Assembly: GCF_006715165.1 (NCBI RefSeq) | Contig: NZ_VFMS01000001.1 | Span: 1,426,001 to 1,490,000 of the forward strand | Source: Arthrobacter sp. SLBN-122 | Lineage (GTDB): Bacteria; Actinomycetota; Actinomycetes; Actinomycetales; Micrococcaceae | Direction: 5' to 3' | DNA length: 64,000 nt | In this document: positions 49,278-57,802 of the stretch, piece by piece | Position numbering within the stretch: position 1 is the stretch's first letter | How the letters are laid out: the number at the start of each line of letters is the position of its first letter | Notes under the pieces: model-generated | Seen by the model: the letters and a program-made list of their open reading frames with translations, nothing else | Told to the model about the DNA's origin: nothing | The model's database searches: none | Made by a program: the position numbers and the translations under genes

Positions 49278-50636
49278 TCAGTGTGTCATGGCGGTGAAAG
49301 CCTGATCGTAGATGGCCAGCGCCTGCTTCACCTCATCTGCCGTGACGACGGCGGGCGGCACCACGTGGAGGCGGTTGTCGGCCAGGAACGGCAGCAGGCC
49401 CAGGCGGAGCAGTTCAGCCTTGAGCCGGCCCATGTACTCCGCGTTGACAGGGGTGCGGGAGTCCCGGTCCTGGACGAGTTCCAGGGCCCAGAAGACGCCG
49501 CGGCCGCGGACTTCTCCGATGACGCCGTGCTTTTCGGCCAGTGCGAGCAGGCCGGGTTCGAGGTGGTCGCGGCCGATCCTGGCGGCATTGCCGACGATGT
49601 CTTCTTCTTCGAAGGCTTCGATGGACGCCACCACCGAGGCCGCGGCGAGCGGGTGCCCGGAGTAGGTGAGCCCGCCGGGGAAGACCCGCTCATCGAAAGT
49701 GGCGGCGATGTCGCCGGAGATGATGACGCCGCCTACGGGGACGTAGCCGGAGTTGACGCCCTTGGCGAAGGTGATGAGGTCCGGGGTGACGTTGAAGGCG
49801 TCGAAGGCGAACCAGTCGCCGGTGCGGCCGAAGCCGGCCATGACCTCGTCGAGGATCATCACGATGCCGTATTCGTCGCAGAGCGCCCGGACGCCTTCGA
49901 GGTAGCCGGGTGTGGGGACCAGGATGCCGGCGGTGCCGGGGACGGTTTCCAGCAGGATGGCGGCGATGGACTGCGGGCCTTCGGCCTGGATCACCCGACG
50001 GAGGTGGTGGAGGGCGCGCTCGGTTTCCTGTTCGGGGGTTTCGGCCCAGAACTCGGAGCGGTAGAGGTAGGGGCCGAAGACGTGGACGTGGCCGCGGGAG
50101 TATTCGTTGGGGATGCGCCGCCAGTCACCGGTGGCAACGATGGCAGCGCCGGTGTTGCCGTGGTAGGAGCGGTAGCGCGAAAGGACTTTGTCGCGGCCGG
50201 TGTGCAGGCGGGCCATCCGGATGGCGTTTTCGTTGGCGTCTGCACCACCGTTGGTGAAGAACACCTTTTCCATGTTGGCGGGTGCGTGGGACAGGATCTT
50301 GGCTGCGGCGGTGGCCCTGACGTGGTTTGCGGCCGCGGGTGCCACGGTGGCCAGGGTGGTGGCCTGCTGGGCGATGGCGGCTATGACTTTGGGGTGCTGG
50401 TGGCCGATGTTGGTGTTGACGAGCTGGCTGGAGAAGTCCAGGTAGGTGTTGCCGTCATGGTCCCAGACGGTGCTGCCGGATCCGCCGGCGATCGCCATAG
50501 GGTTCAGGGACTTCTGCGCGGACCAGGAATGGAAGACGTTGGCCCGGTCGAGGGCTACGACGTCGGCGTTGCTGAGGGATACAGCGGCCGACGTCTTGGC
50601 GTCTGCTGCGGGCAGGAGTGCCTGGTTGGCGACCAT
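49278..50636 (-). CDS. Class III omega-aminotransferase
   Basis: The 452-residue PLP enzyme transfers an amino group from an omega-amino acid or amine to a keto acid. The PLP lysine is K292 (LITFAKGVNSGYVPVGG), and D263 lies in ILDEVMAGFGRTG, the cofactor-ring Asp. FFTNGGADANENAIRMAR is the phosphate-binding region. Together with the MSDH-like gene and PucR regulator it fits a beta-alanine:pyruvate type reaction giving malonate semialdehyde. Taurine or GABA are alternatives. It is divergent from the PucR gene. Confidence 0.9.
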   Translation of the reverse strand: MVANQALLPAADAKTSAAVSLSNADVVALDRANVFHSWSAQKSLNPMAIAGGSGSTVWDHDGNTYLDFSSQLVNTNIGHQHPKVIAAIAQQATTLATVAPAAANHVRATAAAKILSHAPANMEKVFFTNGGADANENAIRMARLHTGRDKVLSRYRSYHGNTGAAIVATGDWRRIPNEYSRGHVHVFGPYLYRSEFWAETPEQETERALHHLRRVIQAEGPQSIAAILLETVPGTAGILVPTPGYLEGVRALCDEYGIVMILDEVMAGFGRTGDWFAFDAFNVTPDLITFAKGVNSGYVPVGGVIISGDIAATFDERVFPGGLTYSGHPLAAASVVASIEAFEEEDIVGNAARIGRDHLEPGLLALAEKHGVIGEVRGRGVFWALELVQDRDSRTPVNAEYMGRLKAELLRLGLLPFLADNRLHVVPPAVVTADEVKQALAIYDQAFTAMTH

Positions 50637-50709
50637 GGCGTTTCCTCTCGGTAAGTGGAATGGGAAGTTCCTTCATCATCCGCTTTCCGTCAGGGCTAGT
50701 GCCGTATAC

Positions 50710-50721
50710 GTTTGTACAACC
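50710..50721. promoter_or_regulatory. Putative PucR operator
   Basis: GTTTGTACAACC, a near-perfect palindrome centred on TGTACA, lies between the divergent aminotransferase and pucR-like genes, 39 bases before the latter's ATG. Confidence 0.5.
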
Positions 50722-50759
50722 CATCTGTTTCTGTTCGACGTTTTCACACCGGGGATCAC

Positions 50760-52283
50760 ATGCCGCCAAATCTCAATGTCCTGCTGCGCAGCCGCTCGCT
50801 GAAGCTGCGGCTGGTGGTGCCGGACCTCGGGGCGCCTCGCCTTGAGGAGCCCGTCAGCTGGGTCCACAGCTCGGACCTGGCGGACCCCACCCCGTTCCTG
50901 GACTCCGGCCAGCTGTTGCTGACGGACGGTACCCAGTTCCCCGTGGAGGGTGAGTTCCGGAAGGGGTATGAGCAGTATGTGGGCCGGCTGGTGGAGCATG
51001 GCATCGTGGGACTGGGCTTTGCCACCCAGGTAGTCCACGGGACGTTGCCTGCAGGCCTCGAGGAAGCCTGCAGGGATCAGGGCTTGCCGCTGGTCGAGGT
51101 ACCGGACCGGACACCCTTTATCGCCATCATCCGCACCGTTGCGGACTATCTGGCGCGGGAAGAGCACGCACGGGCCGAGTGGTCGCTGCAGGCCCAGCGT
51201 GCCATCTCGCGGGCAGCCCTGCGGCCTGACGGGTTGACCTCGATCCTCGGTGAGCTCGAGCGCCAGCTCCACAGCTGGGTTGCCCTGTACGATGCCGCGG
51301 GAAACTATGTGCGCATGCCGCGGAACCGCCCGGTCCCCTCCGGCATTGCCCCAGAGGTCACGGAGAAGGTGCGGCGCGCTCTCGACCTCGGTACCAGGTC
51401 GGCGTCCCATCTGAACGTCCGAGGGCAGTCGGTGACCCTGCAGACTCTTGGCCGGAAAGACAACCTGCGCGGCGCCCTGGTACTGGGCGCCATCGAACCC
51501 CTCGACCCCGCCCGGGCGGACATTGTCAACAGCGTGATCGGTCTGGCCAGCCTGGCCCTGGAGCAGGCGCGGACCCTCGATACGGCACGCAGGCACCTGC
51601 GCGCGGGAGTCTTCGAGCAGTTGCTGGCGGGCAGCACCGACGTCGCATGCCGCACAGCCCGCCAGGTGTGGGGCCAGCTGCCACGGGATCCGCTGATGGT
51701 GACCGTCTCCCGGCAGGAGAGCCCGGCGCCAAACCTGTTGGAGGCCTTGGAGCTGCTGGCGGACGACCACCGGGGTGCCGTGTTCTATGCGCTGCGGGGC
51801 GAGGTCCTGGTGATCCTGGCGGGCCAGGCCCACCAGGGGAAGGTTTTGGAGCTGCTGGGGCGCCACGGCGCGACGTGTGGTGTCTCGGCCGAGGCACCAA
51901 TGGAGGGGCTTGCCGGTGCCCTGGAAGAAGCCACACGTGCGTTGCGGCGGGCAGCTGAAGTGGGCAGGGCCGTCGTCGAATTTTCCGAGCTCTCGACAGG
52001 CGGCATGCTGGGCCTGCTTCGCGAGGAGAAGGCCGGCCCGGTGGCCCGGGGGTTGCTGCAGCCGCTGATCAGCCATGACGCGGCCGAGCAGACGGAACTG
52101 CTGGAAACCGTACGGGAATGGTTTGCCAATAACTGTGTCTGGGACAAGACAGCGCGCCGTCTGGGAGTGCACCGCCATACGCTCAGGAACAGGATTGATA
52201 CTGCCGGCCGAATCCTTGGACTGAACCTGGACAGCATGCAGGACCGCCTGGAGCTGTACGCGGCTGTTCAGTTCCTGGAATAG
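50760..52283 (+). CDS. PucR-family transcriptional regulator
   Basis: This regulator of 507 residues has an N-terminal PucR sensor domain (LNVLLRSRSLKLRLVVPD ... WVHSSDLADPTPFLDSGQLLLTDG). A GGDEF-like/CdaR middle region follows. The C-terminal HTH is FANNCVWDKTARRLGVHRHTLRNRI, diagnostic of the family. PucR members activate catabolism of purines, GABA, beta-alanine or related nitrogen compounds. It is divergent from the omega-aminotransferase and convergent with the MSDH gene, both likely targets. ATG at 50760 follows GGGGA. Confidence 0.9.
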   Translation: MPPNLNVLLRSRSLKLRLVVPDLGAPRLEEPVSWVHSSDLADPTPFLDSGQLLLTDGTQFPVEGEFRKGYEQYVGRLVEHGIVGLGFATQVVHGTLPAGLEEACRDQGLPLVEVPDRTPFIAIIRTVADYLAREEHARAEWSLQAQRAISRAALRPDGLTSILGELERQLHSWVALYDAAGNYVRMPRNRPVPSGIAPEVTEKVRRALDLGTRSASHLNVRGQSVTLQTLGRKDNLRGALVLGAIEPLDPARADIVNSVIGLASLALEQARTLDTARRHLRAGVFEQLLAGSTDVACRTARQVWGQLPRDPLMVTVSRQESPAPNLLEALELLADDHRGAVFYALRGEVLVILAGQAHQGKVLELLGRHGATCGVSAEAPMEGLAGALEEATRALRRAAEVGRAVVEFSELSTGGMLGLLREEKAGPVARGLLQPLISHDAAEQTELLETVREWFANNCVWDKTARRLGVHRHTLRNRIDTAGRILGLNLDSMQDRLELYAAVQFLE

Positions 52284-52296
52284 GCCGGAAACGAAG

Positions 52297-52332
52297 GCGA
52301 GGACCTCCGGCAGGTGTGCCGGAGGTCCTCGC
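52297..52332. terminator. Bidirectional terminator, pucR-like / mmsA
   Basis: Perfect 16-bp stem (arms 52297-52312 and 52317-52332) with the 4-base loop GGTG, between two convergent genes. Confidence 0.92.
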
Positions 52333-52376
52333 TGTCAGGGCCCAGTGCCAGGTGCTGACATCCTGTGGGTGCTGCC

Positions 52377-53882
52377 CTAGTTCTGCGGGAAGCCCAGGTT
52401 AATGCCGCCGTGGCTCGGGTCGAGCCAACGGGAGGTGATGGCCTTTTCGCGGGTGAAGAACTGGAAGCCCTGGAGGCCGTAGGCCTTGGAGCTGCCGAAG
52501 ATGGAATCCTTGAACCCTCCGAAGGAGTAGTACGCCACCGGAACCGGGATTGGCACGTTGATACCCACCATGCCCACTTCCACCTCGTTCTGGAAGCGGC
52601 GGGCCGCGCCGCCGTCGTTGGTGAAAATAGCCGTGCCGTTGCCGTACGCACTGGAGTTGATAAGGTCAAGACCCTCTTCATAGCTGTGGACGCGGACCAC
52701 CGCCAGGACCGGGCCGAAGATCTCCTCGGTGTAAGCGCGGGAGGTGACCGGGACCTCGTCGATCAGGGTCGGGCCGAGCCAGAAGCCGTTCTCGTCGCCG
52801 TCCACGTTGATGCCGCGGCCGTCCGCCACAACCTTTGCGCCATCCTCAACGGCAATGTCGATGTAGGACGCCACCTTGTCGCGGTGCTGCTTGGTCACCA
52901 GGGGGCCCATGTCGCAGTTGCGGCGTCCGTCACCGATCTTCAGGGTCGCCATCCGGGAGGTGATCTTCTCGATCAGTTCGTCAGCGACGGGCTCGACGGC
53001 GACGACGACGCTGATGGCCATGCAGCGTTCACCGGCGGATCCGAAGCCGGCGTTGATGGCGGCGTCGGCAGTCAGGTCGAGGTCGGCATCGGGCAGGACC
53101 AGCATGTGGTTCTTCGCGCCGCCCAACGCCTGGACGCGCTTGCCGTTTTTGGCTGCAGTTTCGTAAATGTACTGGGCAATGGGGGTGGAGCCCACGAAGG
53201 AGATCGCCTTGACGTCGCGGTGCTCGAGGAGTCCGTCGACGGCTTCCTTGTCTCCGTGCAGGACGTTGAACACGCCTGCCGGAAGGCCTGCTTCGGTGAA
53301 CAGTTCGGCGAGCCAGTTGGCGGCGGAGGGGTCCTTCTCGCTGGGCTTGAGCACGACGGTGTTGCCGGCGGCGATGGCGACAGGCAGGAACCACAGGGGA
53401 ACCATGGCCGGGAAGTTGAACGGGCTGATGATGCCCACGACACCGAGGGGTGCCTTGGTGGAGTAGACGTCCACTCCGGTGGAGACGTTTTCGGAGTGCT
53501 CGCCCTTGATCAGGTGCGGGAAACCAGTGGCCAGTTCCACGACCTCCAGGCCGCGGGTGATTTCGCCCAGCGCGTCCGAGACGACTTTGCCGTGCTCAGC
53601 GGTGATGATCTGGGCGAGCTCGCCTTTGCGCTCGTTCAGCAGTTCGCGGACGCGGAACAGGATCTGCTGGCGCTTGGTGATGGAGAGGTCACGCCAGGCA
53701 GGGAAGGCTTTGTGGGCGGACGAGATGGCGGTTTCGATGTCCGAGGCATTCGCCAGGGCGACGCGTTTGGTTTCGATGCCGCGGGCCGGGTCGTAGACCG
53801 GGGCGGTGCGGTCCCCCGAGGAAAGGGCCTCGGCGCCGTCGATCCAGTGGGACAGGACGGGAAGTTCTTCGTTCGCGGTCAC
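52377..53882 (-). CDS. mmsA: CoA-acylating methylmalonate/malonate-semialdehyde dehydrogenase
   Basis: The 501-residue NAD-dependent enzyme converts methylmalonate or malonate semialdehyde to propionyl- or acetyl-CoA. The catalytic Cys is C287 (NAGFGSAGERCMAISVVV). The family-specific ALGGAKNHMLV replaces the Glu-containing segment of ordinary aldehyde dehydrogenases. IISPFNFPAMVPLWFLPVAI completes the nucleotide site. Start is GTG at 53882 (VTANEELPVL); the open frame extends 350 codons farther but with no homology. It could complete beta-alanine catabolism with the aminotransferase, or serve valine or inositol breakdown. Confidence 0.92.
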   Translation of the reverse strand: MTANEELPVLSHWIDGAEALSSGDRTAPVYDPARGIETKRVALANASDIETAISSAHKAFPAWRDLSITKRQQILFRVRELLNERKGELAQIITAEHGKVVSDALGEITRGLEVVELATGFPHLIKGEHSENVSTGVDVYSTKAPLGVVGIISPFNFPAMVPLWFLPVAIAAGNTVVLKPSEKDPSAANWLAELFTEAGLPAGVFNVLHGDKEAVDGLLEHRDVKAISFVGSTPIAQYIYETAAKNGKRVQALGGAKNHMLVLPDADLDLTADAAINAGFGSAGERCMAISVVVAVEPVADELIEKITSRMATLKIGDGRRNCDMGPLVTKQHRDKVASYIDIAVEDGAKVVADGRGINVDGDENGFWLGPTLIDEVPVTSRAYTEEIFGPVLAVVRVHSYEEGLDLINSSAYGNGTAIFTNDGGAARRFQNEVEVGMVGINVPIPVPVAYYSFGGFKDSIFGSSKAYGLQGFQFFTREKAITSRWLDPSHGGINLGFPQN

Positions 53883-54074
53883 GCTGTTGCTCGCTTTCAG
53901 TTCAGGGAGTGTTGCCGGAGCGGCTTTGCAGCAACGGTACGGGGACGCCGCACGCTCGCGGGGACTCCATTTGGAGCTTGGTGCCGTTTCGGCTCGACAC
54001 ATGTATAGGCGGCCGCAGCCAGCGGACGTCCCTACCGTGGAGGCCACAGCAGGATCAAGTCTTTGAGGAGCCCA

Positions 54075-54350
54075 ATGAAACGACGCAGCCACTTCCCTTC
54101 TGTACCCCCAGGCGCCGCCCGTACCGGGGAACACTGCCCCCAAACCGGATGGTGGAACCCGGCCGGGGAAGAGGCAACCAAAGCTTCCCTCCGAGCCGCC
54201 GCCGAGGCACGCTTCATAGGAGAGGGAAGCCTCATGCCGCCCATCAATGGCCTGCCCGGGACATGGGTGCCCCGCTGGCTCCGGGCTGCAGTTGCCCGTT
54301 CCAAAGACTCGTTCGATATCGGTGTATACGCGAAGTCGGAAAAACGGTAG
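54075..54350 (+). CDS. Small conserved protein with CPxTGWW motif
   Basis: A 91-residue protein with the pattern GEHCPQTGWWNP near residues 18-29, RFIGEGSLMPPINGLPGTW near 50-68, and a basic tail. Similar 'CP-x-[ST]-GWW ... G-x-x-MP' blocks occur in small proteins and domains linked to secretion or toxin/immunity systems; the function is not established. GAGGAG precedes the ATG at 54075. It lies divergent from mmsA and ahead of the GntR regulator. Confidence 0.6.
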   Translation: MKRRSHFPSVPPGAARTGEHCPQTGWWNPAGEEATKASLRAAAEARFIGEGSLMPPINGLPGTWVPRWLRAAVARSKDSFDIGVYAKSEKR

Positions 54351-54353
54351 AGT

Positions 54354-54364
54354 TTGTCTGACAA
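54354..54364. promoter_or_regulatory. GntR operator-like palindrome upstream of gntR
   Basis: TTGTCTGACAA, TTGT and ACAA arms around CTG, fits the FadR/GntR site form T-N-G-T-N3-A-C-N-A. It lies 44 bases before the GntR gene start; a TAGAGT element directly precedes it. Confidence 0.7.
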
Positions 54365-54408
54365 TCTGCACACGCAGTAGTCGACTTTCGAATGTATTGG
54401 GGAAGCTC

Positions 54409-55122
54409 ATGGCGGAATCAAACATGTCAGCTGCGGCACTTCCTCTGCGGATGTCCCCGGTGGCCTCGGTGTCGCGCAGGGATGGCGTCGTCAATGAGAT
54501 CCGGCGCGCCGTTGTGCTTGGCACCATCAAGCCCGGCGAGAAGCTCACGGAGGTCCAGCTTTCCGAATGGCTCAACGTCAGCCGGCCCACTGTCCGAGAA
54601 GCCCTCAACCAGATGGCCCAGGAAGGACTCCTGGTCCAGGAGCCGTACCGCGGCCTCAGGGTGGCAACCCTGGACGCAGCAGCCATCATGGACCTCGCCA
54701 ACACCCGCATGGCCTTGGACATGCTGGCCGCCACCGCGATCGTGGAGGATGACTCCGGGCGCCGCATGAAAATGGTGGAGGACAGCTGGGCCGAGTACAG
54801 CCGCGTGGAGATGGATCCGGACCCGGTCATCCGGCACGAAAGCCACGTGTCATTCCACCGGAGCCTGTGGGCCGCGTCAGAGAACGCGCTGCTGCTGCGA
54901 CTCTGGCCGGTCACCGAAGCGCACCTGACCATCATCCTTGCCCAGGACCAGGCGGCACGGGCAGACCCCGTCCGCGCGCACCGGGTCCACGAAAAGCTGG
55001 TTCAGGCCCTTCGAACCAAGGACCTCGACGTCATCCGGAAAGCCTTCAGCGAACACACCATGCGCAGCGCGGAGGAACTCATCCCGCTGCTGGGCAGCGC
55101 AATCCCACAGAAAGAGAGCTAA
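54409..55122 (+). CDS. GntR-family regulator of the hydroxyproline-type operon
   Basis: The 237-residue protein has a GntR HTH (KLTEVQLSEWLNVSRPTVREALNQMAQEGLLVQ, about residues 44-76) and an FCD helical ligand domain (MDLANTRMALDMLAATAIVEDD, RHESHVSFHRSLWAASENALLLRLW). GGGGAAG precedes the ATG. The same 11-bp palindrome occurs upstream of this gene and of the ABC transporter operon, so it probably represses both and itself. It is followed three bases later by an SDR. A likely inducer is hydroxyproline or an intermediate. Confidence 0.88.
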   Translation: MAESNMSAAALPLRMSPVASVSRRDGVVNEIRRAVVLGTIKPGEKLTEVQLSEWLNVSRPTVREALNQMAQEGLLVQEPYRGLRVATLDAAAIMDLANTRMALDMLAATAIVEDDSGRRMKMVEDSWAEYSRVEMDPDPVIRHESHVSFHRSLWAASENALLLRLWPVTEAHLTIILAQDQAARADPVRAHRVHEKLVQALRTKDLDVIRKAFSEHTMRSAEELIPLLGSAIPQKES

Positions 55123-55125
55123 CCC

Positions 55126-55722
55126 ATGAAGATTCTGATCGTAGGCTCGACCGGCCTGCTCGGGTCCTCGGCCGCCGCCGCCCTGCGGGACCGGCACGAG
55201 ATCATCGAAGCCTCCCGCTCCGGGCAGGTCACGGTCGACCTCACCGAACCGGACTCCATCCGCCGGATGTTTGACCGGGTAGGACGCGTGGACGCCGTCA
55301 TATCCTGCACCGGCTCCGTCCCCTTCAAGCCGCTCGCAGAACTCACGGTCAAAGACTTCCGGGTCGGCTTCGAGGACAAGGTCCTCGGCCAAGTCAACCT
55401 GGTCCAGATCGGCGTGGAGTATGTAAACGACGGCGGCTCCTTCACGCTGACCAGCGGCGTACTTGCCCGTGAACCCATCCTGACTGGTGTCGCAGCCTCC
55501 CTGGCCAATGGCGCCCTGGAATCCTTTGTCATGGCGGCCGCGGCCGAGCTGCCGCGCCGTATCCGCATCAATGCCGTCAGCCCCTCGGTCCTTGCCGAGG
55601 CCACCGGCTACCACGACTACTTCCCCGGATTCCAACAGGTTCCCGCGGAAACGGTGGGACGCGCGTACGTAAAGTCCGTCGAAGGCATCCAGACGGGACA
55701 GACGTACGCCCTGGACCAGTAG
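55126..55722 (+). CDS. Short-chain dehydrogenase/reductase
   Basis: A compact SDR-like protein of 198 residues, shorter than the usual 250. The nucleotide motif is VGSTGLLGSSAAAAL at residues 6-20 and the NNAG-equivalent is AVISCTGSVPF. The usual Tyr-x3-Lys is not present in its standard form: the segment SGVLAREPILTGVAASLANGALE carries the conserved Ser region but no YxxxK. Catalysis may therefore be altered or lost. It follows the GntR gene by three bases and is closed by a strong terminator. Its substrate is unknown. Confidence 0.78.
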   Translation: MKILIVGSTGLLGSSAAAALRDRHEIIEASRSGQVTVDLTEPDSIRRMFDRVGRVDAVISCTGSVPFKPLAELTVKDFRVGFEDKVLGQVNLVQIGVEYVNDGGSFTLTSGVLAREPILTGVAASLANGALESFVMAAAAELPRRIRINAVSPSVLAEATGYHDYFPGFQQVPAETVGRAYVKSVEGIQTGQTYALDQ

Positions 55723-55760
55723 ACAGGCAGCGCGCGCACCCCTCCCGCGGGCAACCCCCG

Positions 55761-55798
55761 CAAAAGCCGGTCTTCACACCCGTGAAGGCCGGCTTTTG
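55761..55798 (+). terminator. Strong terminator after the SDR
   Basis: A 17-bp stem with one G-T pair (CAAAAGCCGGTCTTCAC against GTGAAGGCCGGCTTTTG) and a 4-base loop; the descending arm ends GCTTTTGCTG, giving a modest T-run. Confidence 0.92.
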
Positions 55799-55977
55799 CT
55801 GTTTCCAGTGGCAGTCCTCTGCGGCGCGGTCATCAGGAATTTACATTCGCGGTCTTCCTCACCCCCTCGCCGGCCCCGGCCCCGGAAGCACCCGGAAGCC
55901 GCGTTACAGCTTTATTTCCTTCACACTCGTCTTTTTTGCAGCAGCCACTGGACGTGGCGCCGGTCACAGGTTTACGC

Positions 55978-56006
55978 TTGAAGCACGAAGCTGATTGTAA
56001 GACAAT
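55978..56006 (+). promoter_or_regulatory. Promoter with overlapping GntR operator for ABC operon
   Basis: A -35-like TTGAAG (55978-55983), a 17-bp spacer, and a -10-like GACAAT (56001-56006). The palindrome TTGTAAGACAA (55995-56005) covers the -10. This is the same class of site as at 54354. Transcription would begin near 56013, leaving a leader of about 160 bases before the start at 56176. Confidence 0.65.
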
Positions 56007-56175
56007 AAAACAACCAAACGACATCCGGATGGCAACATCTTCAGCCATTCGCCCCCAGGACAGCTCGGCAGCATGGTGGCCGCGTCCGATCAGAAAAACT
56101 TCCATCCAGTCGGCGTATTTTCCTTAGTTTTTCCCGCCGGCCCCCTGACCCGTTTCCTGTAAAGAGGGTTTTAAA

Positions 56176-57030
56176 ATGACCAAAACAAGCAAGATTGTCC
56201 TCGCCATCCTGGCCGTCCTGGTCCTCGGGGGGATTGGCGGCACATTGGGCGGCAAAATGTTCGGCGGCAACAGTGCCACGGCAGCGTCATCAGTCTCCGC
56301 CCAGGGCTCCTTTATCGATGACATCAAAAAGCGCGGCGAGCTCCGCGTCGGCGTGGCCATCGCCCCGCCCATGACCACCCAGCAGCCGGACGGGACCCTC
56401 GGCGGCCCCAACCTCATTCCCCTCGAGGAACTGGCCAAGCAACTGGGCGTGAAGCTGGTTCCGGTAGCCGCGGAGTGGAAGAACATCGTGGCAGGCTTGC
56501 AGGCCAACCGCTACGACTTCGCTGCAAACTTGGACTACACGGTGGAACGGTCACTGGCGATCTCCTTCACCAACCCGGTCTACGAATACCCCGGCGTGTT
56601 CGTCGTCAAGGCGGATGCCCCATTCACCACAAGCGACCAGGTCATCAGCAGCGGCGGCCAAATTGCCACCGCCCAGGGCGCAGCACCCGAGGCGACGCTG
56701 AAGGGCCTGACCGGGAACATCATGCCGATGGACTCCTACTCCAACGCCATCTCCGCTATCCAGGCAGGACGCGCGGTGGCAGAATTTACCGACCTTCCCA
56801 CCGCAGAGTCCCAGGCACAGGCCGACTCTTCCCTGAAGATCATCGTCCCCAAGCCTGAAATCTACTCCGGCACCGCCGCCTACGGGGTTCCCGCCGGCGT
56901 CGACGCCCGGTCCATGCAGATCGTGAACATCGCCATCGAGCGCGCCCAGAAGAGCGGCACTCTGGCACAGGCCTACACCAAGGTCAACTACTTCGAGGTC
57001 AACAACCTCGGCGACCTCGCCAAGAAGTGA
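56176..57030 (+). CDS. ABC transporter substrate-binding protein (family 3)
   Basis: The 284-residue extracytoplasmic protein binds a polar amino acid for uptake. An N-terminal hydrophobic segment at residues 7-27 (IVLAILAVLVLGGIGGTLGG) lacks a lipobox Cys, so it is a signal peptide or anchor rather than a lipoprotein. The mature part begins with the family start FIDDIKKRGELRVGVAIAPP. The Arg-Asp type ligand site is suggested by NRYDFAANLDYTVERSLAISF. It heads a unit with permease and ATPase genes. The neighbours suggest hydroxyproline or proline-betaine as substrate. Confidence 0.9.
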   Translation: MTKTSKIVLAILAVLVLGGIGGTLGGKMFGGNSATAASSVSAQGSFIDDIKKRGELRVGVAIAPPMTTQQPDGTLGGPNLIPLEELAKQLGVKLVPVAAEWKNIVAGLQANRYDFAANLDYTVERSLAISFTNPVYEYPGVFVVKADAPFTTSDQVISSGGQIATAQGAAPEATLKGLTGNIMPMDSYSNAISAIQAGRAVAEFTDLPTAESQAQADSSLKIIVPKPEIYSGTAAYGVPAGVDARSMQIVNIAIERAQKSGTLAQAYTKVNYFEVNNLGDLAKK

Positions 57031-57064
57031 TCCGCCAGGAACAACGCGGCCAAGGAGCCAAGAC

Positions 57065-57802
57065 ATGAACTACAACTTCGACTGGAACGTGGTGGCCAAC
57101 GCCTTCCCTGCAATGATGCAGGGGCTGGGTCTCACCCTCCAGATCACTGTGATCACCATCGTCATCAGCATGATCCTCGCGGTGCCCCTGGCAGTGGGCC
57201 GCATGTCGAAGATCGAGGTGATCCGCTGGGCTGCCCAGGGATACATCGAGATCTTCCGCTGCACCCCGCTGCTGGTCCAACTGTTCTGGATCTTCTACGC
57301 ACTGCCTGCCCTCACCGGGGTTACGCTCCCCGGATACGCGTCGGCTGTCATTGCCCTCACGGCGAACCTCACCGCCTTCATGGCCGAAACCTACCGCAGC
57401 GGTTTCCAGTCCGTTCCGGTTGAACAGGTCGAAGCCGGCAGGATGCTGCAGCTGAGCCGTTTCCAGCAGCTGCGCTACATCATCGTCCCGCAGGCCCTGC
57501 GCCAGCAGCTGCCGGTCATCCTCTCCCTGAACATCTCCCTCTTCAAGGACACGGCGCTGGTCTCCACCATTGCCGTCTCGGACCTGATGTTCATCTCCAA
57601 CACGATTTCTTCCCAGACCTACCGGGCCCTGGAAGTCTTCACCCTCGCAGCGGGCGTCTACTTCGCCATCGCCTTCCCGATTTCGCTGATCACCAGCTCC
57701 ATCGAACGCAGGATGCAGAACAGCTCCGGCATGGGTGCCCCGGCGCCCAGGAGGCTCGCATCGCGAATGATGCCCGGAACCCGTCCGGTGGTGCCGGCAT
57801 GA
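57065..57802 (+). CDS. Amino acid ABC transporter permease (HisMQ type)
   Basis: A 245-residue membrane subunit with five to six helices. The HisM/HisQ signature is GYIEIFRCTPLLVQLFWIFYALP and the coupling-helix EAA region is VEQVEAGRMLQLSRFQQLRYIIVPQALR. This family usually works as a dimer, here probably a homodimer because a second permease gene is absent. AAGGAG precedes the ATG at 57065; the end overlaps the ATPase start by four bases. Confidence 0.93.
   Translation: MNYNFDWNVVANAFPAMMQGLGLTLQITVITIVISMILAVPLAVGRMSKIEVIRWAAQGYIEIFRCTPLLVQLFWIFYALPALTGVTLPGYASAVIALTANLTAFMAETYRSGFQSVPVEQVEAGRMLQLSRFQQLRYIIVPQALRQQLPVILSLNISLFKDTALVSTIAVSDLMFISNTISSQTYRALEVFTLAAGVYFAIAFPISLITSSIERRMQNSSGMGAPAPRRLASRMMPGTRPVVPA

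Noticed and set aside
53883..54935. N-terminal 350-residue extension of mmsA
   Set aside because: The frame is open upstream of the GTG at 53882 but crosses the small CPxTGWW gene and the GntR gene on the other strand. The dehydrogenase family begins at VTANEELP.
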